From contig NC_092045.1 in assembly GCF_003086295.3 (NCBI RefSeq), positions 27,694,022-27,758,021 on the forward strand: a stretch of DNA of 64,000 nt. Direction: 5' to 3'. The notes beneath the pieces are model-generated. The model did no database searches. It saw nothing but the letters and a program-made list of their open reading frames with translations, and was not told the origin of the DNA. Shown piece after piece: positions 1 through 10,619 of the stretch. Both the position numbers and the translations under genes were made by a program. Position 1 is the first letter of the stretch, and every line of letters begins with the position of its first letter. The DNA comes from Arachis hypogaea (Eukaryota; Streptophyta; Magnoliopsida; Fabales; Fabaceae).

Positions 1-921
1 TTAAAAAAAATGCTCTATAATGTTATTTTTAAATTAGTCATTCACTAACGGTATCCGCCTATTGATTAAGAATAATATATGTAAAGAAAAAATTGTGACT
101 TCTAATATGACAAACACATCTCCCAATCCAACAAAAAAAAACATGTCAAATGAAATTTTTATTACCTTAAATAAAAAAATTAAAAACTTTTTCAGATATC
201 TCCCAAAAATTTTTATATTGTTATTTTTAAATTAGTCAATCAAAACCGATATCTAGCTATTGATCAATACCAATATATGTAAACAAAAACTATGACTTCT
301 AATATGACAAACGCATCTCCCAATCCAACAAGAGAAACATGTCAAACCAAGTTTTTTTTACCTTAAATAAAAAAACTAAAGTTTTTCAGGTATGACTAAA
401 AAAAGTATTTCACATAAACGTTCTATCAAAAGTCGAAACACATCATTTTCTCTCTTACAACTACAAATGCATAAATTAGAAATTTAGAATTACTATGTAA
501 TCTTGGACTCTACCAAAATTTGATCACTGGAAAACAATATCAATAGAGATAACCATAATTTTTTCTTTTTCAAATGGATTAGATAGTCTCCAATTCTAGA
601 CATTACAAATTTACTCACACCACACTAACACACACAATACTTAAGAGTTTTATCCACTACTTGACTTAGCCAAATTTTCAACCATTATAAATTCACTCAC
701 ACCACACTTTCACACACGCAAGTTTTGAATCATTACAAATCCATTCACACCACACTCGTTGATACACACAATATTCAAGGATTCTATCCACTACTTGGCC
801 TAGCCAAGTCTGGAACTCGAGTACACTTGTTACAGGATATACATGACCACCATCAGATTAAAGTTTGGCTTGAAGATGATGTTAAAAAGTTAATCTTAGT
901 GGACTAATAATATCAAAAATA
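1..921. other. Non-coding 3' flank of OCT pseudogene with diverged direct repeat
   Basis: Lies downstream of the OCT stop codon (OCT is on the minus strand). Two diverged copies of a ~190-bp sequence stand in tandem (about 18-205 and 218-405); both contain TGACTTCTAATATGACAAAC and a CCCAATCCAACAA stretch. A smaller internal repeat with the phrase CTCACACCACAC occurs at about 600-760. The same arrangement is in blocks B (30842-31764) and C (37761-38676). A 60-residue frame (725-907) is open in all three copies but resembles nothing I know. Confidence 0.6.
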
Positions 922-1030
922 TCAAACAAGCCTAGCTTCCAACCCAGAGAATGTATCATACAGTGGTTGATTCAAAGTTTTTGGCAAATAAAATGCAAAT
1001 ATGCCACCTACAATCCCACACAAAGCAAAC
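922..1030 (-). pseudogene. OCT4-like: OCT4-like transporter pseudogene, C-terminal exon (block A)
   Basis: Read on the minus strand from 1030 to the TGA at 922-924, the frame gives FALCGIVGG, FAFYLPKTLNQPLYDT and a short tail. This matches the last transmembrane helix and C-terminus of plant organic cation/carnitine transporters (MFS superfamily, plasma or vacuolar membrane), where the family motif is close to FYLPETLN-PLYDT. The exon is cut at its 5' side by a TRIM LTR starting at 1031. The residues that should precede it are missing here; a relic of them survives at 4845-5004. Not functional. Confidence 0.8.
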
Positions 1031-2295
1031 TGTTAAGCCACCAGGGGGAGCTCTTAACAACCGGAGAGATTTCGGGGTGAAATCAAGTGAGAGAATATAA
1101 AATGAGAAGGCATCACATCCAACTCAAAACCTTAAGGTAGTAAATTAATGGGTTTTTCATCTTATAAACTCCTCAATTTTCCTTGCTTTCTTCAATGTGG
1201 GACTAATTTCACTTCTCCTCATACTTCAACATTAACAATCCCCCCTCAAGTGTGAGTTTCCACATCAAGCAACAACACCTCTCTAGCTCCTCCACACATA
1301 TGAGTATTTGTTTATCACACCACAAAGACGCTGCCCGAACCACTTTTGTCGGAAAGACTTTCGATGGTTCACCTTGAATACTCCTTAAACCAAACCGATT
1401 AATCATCAACTCTGATACCATTTGTTGGACTACCGTGGGGAGCTCTTTAACCACCGAAGAGATTTTGGAGAGGAATAAAGTGAGATAACATAAGATAAGA
1501 AGACAACACATCCAACTCAAAACCTTAAGGTAGTAAATTATTAGGTCTCTCATCTTATAAACTCCTCACTCTTCCTTGCTTTATCAATGTGGGACTAATT
1601 TCACTACTCCTCACACTTGCAACATTAGCAATCTCTCCCTCAAGTGTAAGACTCCACATCAAGAAACAACTCTCCTCTAGCTCCTCCAAACATATGAGTA
1701 TTTGTCCATCACACCGTCGCACCACACAGTGGGACACGCTGTCTGGACCACCTTTGCCAGGAAGACTTTCGATGCTTCACCTTGAATGCTCCTTAAATCA
1801 GACCGATTAACCATCAGCTCTGATACTACTTGTTGGGCTACCGTGGGGAGCTCTTAACAACCAGAGAGATTTTGGAGAGAAATCAAGGAGAGAACATAAA
1901 ATGAGAAGACACTACATCTAACTCAAAACCTTAAGGTAGTAAATTAATCGGTCCCTCATCTTATAAACTCCTTACTCTTTCTTGCTTTCTTCAATGTAGG
2001 ACTAATTTCAATACTCCTCACACTTACAATATTAATAATCTCCTCCTCAAGTGTGAGTTTCCATATCAAATAACGAATCCCCTCTAGCTCTTCCATACAT
2101 ATGAGTATTTGTCCATCACACCGCCGCACCTCACCGCAGGACACGCCGTTTGAACCACCTTTGTCGGAAAGACTTTCAATGCTTCACCATGAATACTCCT
2201 TCAACCAGACCGATTAACTATCAGGTCAGATACCACTTGTTGGGCCGCTTTGGGGAGCTCTTCACCACCTGGGAGACTTCGGAGAGGAATCAAGT
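1031..2295 (-). mobile_element. Tandem TRIM array (LTR-int-LTR-int-LTR-int-partial LTR)
   Basis: Three ~207-bp LTRs lie at 1031-1237, 1423-1630 and 1831-2037, with a truncated fourth at 2238-2295. On the minus strand each LTR starts TGTTAAT and ends CCAACA or a variant. Each ~185-200-bp internal segment begins after the LTR with a primer-binding site close to TGGTATCAGAGCC (initiator-Met tRNA) and ends with a purine tract close to GAGGGGGAGAT just before the next LTR. There is no coding capacity. This is the layout of a terminal-repeat retrotransposon in miniature; adjacent units share LTRs, as expected from LTR-LTR recombination. It sits inside the OCT pseudogene. Confidence 0.85.
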
Positions 2296-2741
2296 GGTGT
2301 CTTTTCATCTTATGTTATCTCACTTGATTTCTCTCTGAAGTCTCTCCGGTGGTTAAAAGCTCCCCACGGTGACCCAACAAGTGGTATCAAAGCCGATGGT
2401 TAATTGTTCTCGTTTAAGAAGTATTCAATGTGAAGCATCGAAAGTCTTCCCAGTAAAGATAGTCTGGGCGGCGTGTTCCACGGTGTGGTGCAGCGATGTG
2501 ATGGACAAATACTCATAAGTGTGGAGGAGCTTGAGGAGAGTTGTTGCTTGATGTGGAGACTCACACTTGAGGGAGAGATTGTTAATGTTACAAGTGTTAG
2601 AAGTAGTGAAATTAGTTCCACATTGAAGAAAGAAACAAAGAGTGAGAAGTTTATAAAATGAGAGACCCAATAACTTAGTTCCTTATGGTTTTGAGTTGGA
2701 TGTGGTGTCTTCTCATCTTATGTTATCTCACTTAATTCCTC
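2296..2741 (+). mobile_element. TRIM element, head-to-head with the minus-strand array
   Basis: LTR 3' part at 2296-2379 ending CCAACA, primer site variant TGGTATCAAAGCC at 2382, internal segment to the purine tract at ~2570, then an LTR starting TGTTAATG at 2580. That LTR is cut at ~2741, where CTTAATTCCTC meets the OCT exon. With the array to its left it forms a large inverted repeat centred at 2295/2296. The same structure occurs in blocks B and C. Confidence 0.82.
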
Positions 2742-3705
2742 ACCACTGTGGGGAACAACTCCGCCGTGTAGATAAACAATAAGTTGTAAGTTACCACCAT
2801 CCCAAATATCTCCAAAATACCACACACCATTCTAATTAACTTCCACACTCCAACATTCCTCAATAAACTATCTAACAAACAAAACAAACCACTGAAGCAC
2901 ATTGTCCCTATTGCCAACGGCTTTCTCCCAAACTTTTCAAACCGCCGTTAACTCATACGCCGATATTTCCGCCACCATATTCAGCGCCACGTTCATGTAG
3001 AGGTTAGTATCAAGATTCACCATATTTATGCTCAGACCATAGTACACAACATCACAAAAGAAGTTAATTACCACCATTAGAATCAAACTTATTCTAGTTA
3101 CTGGAGATCGAAGCACGTCAATGATAGAACCTCCAACTGCATCGTTATTTTCCAAAGGCTTGTTCTTATAAGTCCAGGTTAGTGCTTCTGTTTTTTCTTC
3201 TGCTTCTACTTCGACTTCTTCGTCGAGTGAAAGAAGAACACCACTAGGGAGGTGTTTTTCATTGGTGGAAGCAATGGTGGACATGATTTTCATTGCTTTA
3301 GTTACTCTTCCGCGAACAAGGTACCATCTAAAAGACTCTGAGCGAAAAGGGACAATGAAGATCAAGAAGAGAATGGAGGGGATGGGGGACGCAATATAAA
3401 GCTTGTGCCAAGTTTGGAAGACATAGACAACGGCGGAGAGGATGGCAATGCTGATGGAGTAGAAGTAGAAGGTGGACATTTCGGCGATGCCACATTTTTT
3501 GGGCCGATGGTATCGGTGGCAAGGACGAATGCACATAGGCCAACGCCACCGGTGCTAAAGCCGGTGAGGTGGCAGAGAATGACGTAGATCCAATAGTTTG
3601 GAAAAAATATTGTGAGGCAAAAGATGGCGTTTAAGGCACAAACCACCATTAGTGAATCTTTCCTTCTAAGAAAAGAGTCTGATAGGTGACCAAATATTCC
3701 GGCAC
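2735..3705 (-). pseudogene. OCT4-like: OCT4-like transporter pseudogene, central exon (block A)
   Basis: Begins after a splice acceptor (CAG at 3706-3708) with AGIFGHLSDSFLRRK, the MFS loop signature (G-x-x-x-D-x-x-x-R-K), and continues through TGFSTGGVGLCAFVLAT, MSTFYFYS, SFRWYLVRGR (SLC22/OCT-type ESPRWYL) and the C-terminal-half motif YNLLFIYTAELFPTVVRN. The family exchanges organic cations or carnitine across membranes with ~12 helices and ~500 residues. Breaks seen: a frameshift in the A-run at about 3497-3503, a frameshift or deletion at about 2937 just after ELTAV, and truncation by a TRIM LTR at 2735. Exon 1 lies upstream at 5169-5571 and the last exon at 922-1030. Confidence 0.87.
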
Positions 3706-4251
3706 CTGAAAGTACAACTTAATTCTATGATTAAACAACAACAACAATAATAATACTAGTAATAAATCATATTTTATATTGATATTAAAATTACTTTCAT
3801 AATTTTGAACCTACATAATTTCTGTTTTTGTTTGGTTCTTTTTATGAGTATTTTGAATATGCAAGTATATATATTGGAGAAGAATATATTTTGGAATTAA
3901 GTTTTTAGTTTATGAAAATACTTTTACATTAAGAAAGTGATCAGAATTATTAAAAAAAATCTAATTATATTATGGTATCTTTTATGTAAATTTAAAAACA
4001 AAATATTTTCTATTTTCATTTATTAAAATATTTTGATATTAAATATTATATATATTCTAGGATAGAAATATTTATTTTTCTAGTAATGCAAATATTTTAA
4101 GAAAAACACGAAAAGTTTATACTTTTTAATTTTAAAATTGGACTAACAATAATATCTTTTAATGTTATCAAAGCTTGGTATGTTTTACTATGAAATAGAG
4201 TTGGATAATTAGATTTAAGGGTTCACTAATCTAAATGTCAAATTATAGTAG
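3706..4251. other. OCT intron remnant, AT-rich, no gene
   Basis: Follows the acceptor of the OCT central exon (minus strand), so it is the 3' part of OCT intron 1. It ends in a stretch (AAACACG...AGTTTATAC, then GGTATGTTTTACTATGAAATAG) that recurs before each TRIM LTR relic in the 1.54-kb array. Nothing coding seen. Confidence 0.6.
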
Positions 4252-4842
4252 GTGTCTTCTCATCTTATGTTACCTCACTTGATTCCTCCCCGAAGTCTCT
4301 CCGATGGTTAAGAACTCCCCACGGTGGCCCAACAAGTGGTATCAGAGCCGATAGTTAATCGGTCTAGTTTAAGGAGTATTAAATGTGAGGCATCGAAAGT
4401 CTTTCCGGTAATGGTGGTCTGGGCAGCGTGTCCCGCAGTGTGGTGCGACGATGTGATGGATAAATACTCATATGTGTGGAGGAGCTAGAGGGGAGTTGTT
4501 GTTTGATGTGGAGACTCACACTTGAGGGGAGATTGTTAATATTGTAAGTGTTAGGAGTAGTGAAATTAGTCCTACATTAAAGAAAGCAACGAAGAGTGAG
4601 CAGTTTAAAAGATTAGAGACCCAATAACTTACTACCTTAAGGTTTTGAGTTGGACGTGGTATCTTCTCATCTTATGTTATCTCACTTGATTCCTCCCCGA
4701 AGTCTCTCCGGTGGATAAAGAGCTCCCCGCGGTGGCCCAACAAGTGGTATCAGAGCCAATGGTTAATCGGTCTGGTTTAAGGAGTATTCAAGGTGAAGCG
4801 TCGAAAGTCTTCCCGGTCCGGACGGTGTGTCCCGCGATGAAC
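4252..4842 (+). mobile_element. TRIM element inside OCT intron 1 (block A)
   Basis: Partial LTR 4252-4334, primer site TGGTATCAGAGCC at 4337-4349, internal segment ending CTTGAGGGGAGAT, complete LTR 4534-4742 (209 bp, TGTTAAT...CCCAACA), then a second primer site at 4745 and ~95 bp of internal sequence fused to a duplicated OCT exon fragment. Confidence 0.83.
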
Positions 4843-4844
4843 AA

Positions 4845-5004
4845 CCCCAATTTGTTCCACATGCATCGCGCCCCCTAGCGCGGCATTCCTCACCACTGTG
4901 GGGAACAACTCCGCCGTGTAAATAAACAATAAGTTGTAAGTTACCGCCTTTCCAAATATCCGCAAAATACCACACACCATTCTAACTAACTTACACTCTC
5001 CAAC
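4845..5004 (-). pseudogene. OCT4-like: Duplicated OCT4-like exon fragment (block A)
   Basis: The minus strand encodes MVCGILRIFGKAVTYNLL, then the ELFPTVVRN motif, then NAALGGAMHVEQIGVV. The first part repeats what is at about 2735-2850; the last part is the continuation lost from that exon. It then runs straight into TRIM internal sequence. So the locus holds two overlapping pieces of the same exon, each cut by a TRIM, as if the duplication arose during TRIM-related rearrangement. Confidence 0.8.
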
Positions 5005-5168
5005 AATTATTTTTTTTAAAAGTAATTAAATTAAAATTTATGATACTTTAAATTTAAAAGCTATTAATATTTTTAAATAATTTTTATTATAATGAGATAT
5101 TTGAAAAAAAGAAAAAAGAATTATTATTATTATTAGTATTATCATTATTATTATTATTAGTAACTAAC

Positions 5169-5571
5169 CAACCATACATCCAACAAAGAATAAGGACTGG
5201 ATGAGTCCAACTTTAAATTTGTCACCACAAACAAGTTTCCACTCCGATACGATGGCGCTGCCGCATCCACCAATCTACTCCCACTCCTCCAGCGGGATCC
5301 AGCAAGTGCTTCCAACCGCTTCACAAGCGGCGGCGGTGCATCGTCACTCCGACTCGTGGTCTGCGAAGATCATGACCATGGTGTGGTAGGCTTTCAGCGC
5401 CCACACGAGGCTTGTAAAGATAAAGTATCTCAACTGTCATTTTCCAAACTCTCCACAATACTTTCAGAGCATCCCATCGATGCAGAGCTTCTCCATCTCC
5501 GCCTTTCTCGTTGCCGTTGTCACCAACAGCATACGGAACTCGTCATAGTTCAAAGACAGCGTCGTTGTCAT
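5169..5571 (-). pseudogene. OCT4-like: OCT4-like exon 1 with promoter, copy A1
   Basis: Read from ATG at 5571: MTTTLS...YDEFRMLL, then the residue order CIDEML-stop-KYCGEFGK-stop-QLRYF, then WAL...AC, FADHESEW and a C-terminal SLFFVGCMV before the donor G|GTTAGT at 5168. OCT4-type proteins start with the same order (CIDEML-KYCGEFGKWQLRHF, then a first helix and a Cys-rich loop). TGA replaces a residue after CIDEML, and TGA replaces the Trp of GKWQLRHF. The intron phase (codon G|GT) fits the central exon at 3705. Upstream on the minus strand is an AT box (AATAAATAACCC, ~5665) and a short leader. This is the copy adjoining the rest of the pseudogene. Confidence 0.82.
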
Positions 5572-5835
5572 TTCAAAATCCTCTTAGCATAGATGTATGA
5601 AACTTGTGTTAATTAGCTAGTGTGTGGGTGAGAAAAGAAGAGGCAAAGAGATTGGGTTATTTATTGTTTCAGAGGGCGCCATTTAAAAGAAATTTCTGAA
5701 TGTCTTTGGCGGAAGTGCTTCACGTGGAAGGTTTTTCATTGTAAAACTAAAAAGTGTTAGTTTGGTTTATTTTTTAATTTGGTTTAGTTTTATTTTAATT
5801 GTATTTTATGTATTGAATTGGATAACAAACTTTAA

Positions 5836-6010
5836 GGTTCTATGGACCAAATAGTTTAAAATGCTCATAAAAGAGGTCGCGGGTTCGAGTTTTTCTATCT
5901 TTGGTAAAAAAAAATTTAAAAAGTGAATGAGTTATAGTTCGAATGGCATAATCTTTTCATACTCATTTAGAGGTTGTGGGTTTGAGTTTTCCTATTTCTG
6001 CTTTTTTTAA
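5836..6010 (+). mobile_element. SINE-like element, two tRNA-like halves (A1)
   Basis: Two B-box-like motifs (GCGGGTTCGAG at ~5880 and GTGGGTTTGAG at ~5967) each sit in near-identical context (AGAGGT-G-GGGTT-GAG, then CCTAT). The second is preceded at a proper distance by an A-box-like TAGTTCGAATGG. It ends in a T-run suited to pol III termination. I read it as a tRNA-derived SINE or dimer; the family is not identified. Confidence 0.5.
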
Positions 6011-6705
6011 TTATATATAATTTAAAATTTAAAAAATAAAATTAATTAAATTTTGATATTTGTTATTGTTAATTTGTTAAAACTAGTTTAGGAAAAACAC
6101 GATAAGTTTATACTTTGTAATTTTTAAATCAGACTACCAATAATATCTTTTAATGTTATCAGGACTTGGTATGTTTAACTATGAAATATAGTTGGATAAT
6201 TAGATTTAAGGGTTCACAAATCTAAATGTTAAATTTATAGTTGGTGTCTTCTCATCTTATGTTATCTCACTTGATTACTCTCCAAAATCTTTCTGGTAGT
6301 TAAAAGCTCCCCACGGTGGTCTAACAAGTGGTATCAGAGCCGATGGTTAATCGGTCTAGTTTAAGGGATAGTATCAGCCACATATTTACATACTTAATAT
6401 TGATAATACATTGTAGTATTACAATTAATGTATAACCCCTTTCACATATAACAACCAGAGTTTTTGAAAATTGAATAATGAGTAATTTACGATTTATTAT
6501 ATTTGTTAAGTATTTTATTTAAAGAAACTTATTCTTTTAAAAGTATTTAAATTAAATTTTATGATACTTTAAATCTAAAATCTCTTAATATTTTTAAATT
6601 ATTTTTATTATAATGAGATATTTTGAAAAAAAAAGAAAAAAATTTATTATTATTAGTATTATCATTATTATTATTATTATTAGTAATTAACTAACCATAT
6701 ATCTG

Positions 6706-7093
6706 ACAAAGAATAAGGACTGGATGAGTCAAACTTTAAATTTGTCGTCACAAACAAGTTCTCACTCCGACACGGTGGCACTGCCGCGTCCACCAACCTA
6801 CTCCCACTCCTCCGGCCGGATCCCGCATGTGCTCCCAATCGCTCCGCAGGCGGTGGTGGTGCATCGCCACTCCGCTCACGGTCTGCGAAGATCATGACCA
6901 AGGTGTGGCAGGCCTCCAGTGCCCACACGAGATTTGTGAGGATGAAGTGTCTCAACTGCCATTTTCCAAACTCTCCGCAATATTTTCAAAGCATCTCATC
7001 GATGCAAAATTTCTCCATCTCCACCTTTCTCGCTGCCGTCGTTACCAGCAGCGTACAGAACTCGTCGTAGTTCGAAGATAGCATCGTTGCCAT
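6706..7093 (-). pseudogene. OCT4-like: OCT4-like exon 1, copy A2
   Basis: ATG at 7093. It has the shared stop after CIDEML, but unlike the other nine copies it keeps TGG in GKWQLRHF (the plus strand has CTGCC where the others have CTGTC). The next stretch ILTNLVWALEACHTLVMIFADRE is open; a 1-bp deletion then shifts the frame in the EPEW motif. Four bases are missing just before the donor. Confidence 0.8.
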
Positions 7094-7368
7094 TTCAAAG
7101 CTCTCTTAGCACAGATGTATGCAACTTGTGTTAATTAGCTAGTGTGTGGATGAGAAAAGGAGAGGCAAAGAGATTAGAGAGTGATTGGGTTATTTATAGT
7201 TTTAGAGGGCGCCATTTAAAATAAGTTTCTGAGTATCTTTGGCGGAAGTGCTTCACGTGGCAGGTTTTTCATTGTAAAACTAAAAAGTGTTAGTTTGGCT
7301 TATTTTTTAATTTGGTTTAGGTTTATTTTAATTTTGTTTTATGTATCGAATTGGATAACAAACTTTAA

Positions 7369-7537
7369 GGTTCTATGGTCTAAATAATTTAAAAAGCTCA
7401 TCTATGAGGTCGCAGGTTCGAGTTTCCCTATCTTTGGAAAAAAATTTAAAAAGCGATTGAGGAATAGTTCAAATGGCATAATCTTTTCATACTCATTTAG
7501 AGATTGTGGGTTTGAGTCTCCCTATCTCTGCTTTTTT
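7369..7537 (+). mobile_element. SINE-like element (A2)
   Basis: Same two-part tRNA-like structure as at 5836, with B-box variants GCAGGTTCGAG and GTGGGTTTGAG and a terminal T-run. Confidence 0.45.
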
Positions 7538-8228
7538 GTTAAAATTATTTATAATTTAAAATTTAAAAAATAAAATTAATTAAATTTTGATATTTGCTAT
7601 TGTTAATTTGTCAAAACTAGTTTAAGGAAAACACGATAAGTTTATACTTTTTAATTTTAAAATTGGGATACCAATAATATTTTTTAATGTTATTAGGACT
7701 TGGTATGTTTTACTATGAAATAGAGTTAGATAATTAGATTTAAGGGTTCACAATTCTAAACGTTAAATTTATAGTTGGTATCTTCTCATCTTATGTTATC
7801 TCACTTGATTCCCCCTCCTCTGAAAAGTCATTCCGGTAGTTAGGAGCTCTCCACGGTGGCCCAACAAGTGGTATCAGAGCCGATGGTTAATCGATCTAGT
7901 TTAAGGAGAAGTATCAGGTACATATTTACATACTTAATACTTATAATACATTGTAGTATTACAATTAATACATAACCCCTGCCACATATAACAACCTGAG
8001 TTTTTGAAAATCAAATAATGAGTAATTTACGATTTATTATATTTGTTAAGAATTTTATTTAAAAAAATTATTTTTTTAAAATAATTAAATTAAATTTTAT
8101 GATACTTTAAATTTAAAAATTATTAATATTTTTAAATAATTTTTATTATAATGAGAAATTTTGAAAAAAAGAAAAAAGAATGATTATTAGTAGTAGTATT
8201 ATCTTTATTATTATTATTAGTTACTAAC

Positions 8229-8631
8229 CAACTATACATCCGATAAAGAATAAGGATTGGACGAGTCCAACTTTAAATTTGTCGCCACAAACAAGTTCCC
8301 ACTCCGACACTGTCGCGATGCCACATCCACCAACCTACTTCCACTCCTCCAGCCGGATCCCATAGGTGCTTCCAACCGCTCCACAGGCGGCAGCATTGCA
8401 TCGCCACTCCGGCTCGCGGTCTGCGAAGATCATGACCATGGTGTGGCAAGACCCTAGCGCCCATGCGAGGCTTGAAAAGATGAAGTGTCTCAACTGTCAT
8501 TTTTTAAACTCTCTGCAGTACTTTCAGAGCATCTCAATGATGCAGAGCTTCTCCATCTACGTCTTTCTCGTTGCGGTTGTCACCAACAGCGTACGAAACT
8601 CGTAGTAGTTCGAAGACAGCGTCGTTGCCAT
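8229..8631 (-). pseudogene. OCT4-like: OCT4-like exon 1, copy A3
   Basis: ATG at 8631 (MATTLSSNY), donor at 8228. It carries the shared stop after CIDEML (here I-E-M-L) and the TGA in place of the following Trp. The Trp- and Gly-rich stretch and the CGDKFKVG motif are still readable before the donor. Same length (403 bp) as A1. Confidence 0.78.
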
Positions 8632-8904
8632 TTTAAAACCCTCTTAGCGTAGATGTATGAAACTTGTGTTAATTAGCTAGTGTGTGGGTGAGAAAAGAAG
8701 AGGCAAAGAGATTAGAGAGTGATTGGGTTATTTATTGTTTCAGAGGGTGCCATTTAAAAGAAGTTTCTGAATGTCTTTGGCGGAAGTGCTTCATGTGACA
8801 TGTTTTTCATTGTAAAACTAAAAAGTGTTTGTTGGTTTATTTTTTAATTTGGTTTAGTTTATTTTAATTATATTTTATGTATTGAATTGGATAACAAACT
8901 TTAA

Positions 8905-9077
8905 AGTTCTATGGTCCAAATAGTTTAAAATGCTAAAAAAAGAGGTCCAGGGTTCGAGTTTTCCTATTTTTGGTAAAAAAAAATTAAAAAGCGAATGAGC
9001 TATAGTTCGAATGGCATAATCTTTTCATACTTATTTAGAGGTTGTGGGTTTGAGTTTCTCTATCTCTACTTTTTTTT
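8905..9077 (+). mobile_element. SINE-like element (A3)
   Basis: Same two-part tRNA-like structure; B-box variants GGGTTCGAG and GGGTTTGAG, terminal T-run. Confidence 0.45.
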
Positions 9078-9714
9078 AAATTATATATAATTTAAAATTT
9101 AAAAAATAAAATTAATTAAATTTTTATATTTGTTATCTTTAATTTGTCAAAACTAGTTTAGAAAAAACACGATAAGTTTATACTTTTTAATTTTTAAATT
9201 AGACTACCAATAATATTTTTTAATATTATCAGGACTTAGTATATTTTACTATGAAATAGAGTTGGATAATTATATTTAAGGGTTCACAAATCTAAATGTT
9301 AAATTTATAGTTGGTGTCATCTCATCTTATGTTATCTCACTTGATTCCTCCCCGAAGTCTTTTCGGTAGTTAAAAGCTCCCCAAGGTGGTCCAATAAGTG
9401 GTATCAGAGCCGATGGTTAACCGACCTAGTTTAAGGAGTAGTATCAGCCACATATTTACATACTTAATATTGATAATACATTGTAGTATTACAATTAATG
9501 TATAACCCCTTCCACATATAACAACCAGAGTTTTTGAAAATTGAATAATGAATAATTTACGATGTATTATATTTGTTAAGTATTTTATTTAAAGAAAATT
9601 ATTTTTTTAAAAGTAATTAAATTAAATTTTATGATACTTTAAATCTAAAATCTCTTAATATTTTTAAATTGTTTTTATTATAATGAGATATTTTGAAAAA
9701 AAAGAAAAAAGAAA

Positions 9715-9761
<47 letters not shown>

Positions 9762-9774
9762 GTAACTAACTAAC

Positions 9775-10173
9775 CATATATCCGACAAAGAATAAGGACT
9801 GGACGAGTCAAACTTTAAATTTGTCGTCACAAACAAGTTCCCACTCCGATACGGTGGCACTGCCGCATCCACTAACCTACTCCCACTCCTCCGGCCGGAT
9901 CCCACATGTGCTCCCAACCGCTCTGCAGGCGGCGACGGTGCATCGCCACTCTGGCTCGCGGTCTGCGAAGATCATGACCAAGGTGTGGCAGGCCTCCAGC
10001 GCCCACACGAGATTTGTGAGGATGAAGTGTCTCAACTGTCATTTTCTAAACTCTCCGTAGTATTTTCAAAGCATCTCATTGATGCAAAGCTTCTCCATCT
10101 CCACCTTTCTCGCTGCCGTCGTTACCAGCAGCGTACAGAGCTCGTCGTAGTTCGAAGATAGCGTCGTTGCCAT
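9775..10173 (-). pseudogene. OCT4-like: OCT4-like exon 1, copy A4
   Basis: ATG at 10173 (MATTLSSNYDEL). It has the shared TGA after INEML and the TGA in place of Trp, but the later ADREPEWRC motif is intact. A pure (ATT)n microsatellite of about 50 bp (9714-9762) lies just 3' of its splice donor. Confidence 0.78.
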
Positions 10174-10448
10174 TTCAAAACCCTCTTAGCACAGATGTAT
10201 GAAACTTGTGTTAATTAGCTAGTGTGTGGGTGAGAAAAGGAGAGATAAAGAGATTAGAGAGTGATTGGGTTATTTATAGCTTCGGAGGGTGCCATTTAAA
10301 AGAAGTTTCTGAATATCTTTGGTCGAAGTGCTTCACGTGGCAGGTTTTTCATTGTAATACTAAAAAGTGTTAGTTTGGCTTATTTTTTAATTTGGTTTAG
10401 GTTTATTTTAATTTTGTTTTATATATCGAATTTGATAACAAACTTTAA

Positions 10449-10619
10449 GGTTCTATGGTCTAAATAATTTAAAAAGCTTATCTAAGAGGTCGCGGGTTCG
10501 AGTTTTCTTATCTTTGGAAAAAAAAATTAAAAGTAAATGAGCTATAGTTCAAATGGAATAATCTTTTCATACTCATTCAGAGGTTGTGGGTTTGAGTCTC
10601 CCTATCTCTGCTTTTTTTT
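10449..10619 (+). mobile_element. SINE-like element (A4)
   Basis: Same two-part tRNA-like structure; the last complete copy in block A, since unit 5 goes into satellite instead. Confidence 0.45.

Noticed and set aside
1555..1810. Short open frames on both strands in TRIM internal segments (for example the MSICPSHRR and LEELEESCFLMW types) as genes
   Set aside because: They coincide with non-coding TRIM internal sequence and LTR parts, recur wherever the element does and overlap on opposite strands.
2937..3536. Intact 199-residue transporter gene
   Set aside because: It is the middle of a larger OCT exon; both ends stop at frameshifts and the required helices lie in other frames or fragments.
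5875..5990. Genuine tRNA genes at the GGTTCGAG motifs
   Set aside because: No acceptor-stem pairing or proper cloverleaf is visible and the motifs sit in a repeated element; SINE-like is a better reading.
9821..10060. Plus-strand 79-codon frames within the exon-1 units
   Set aside because: They are antisense to OCT exon 1, whose minus-strand reading matches a known family.
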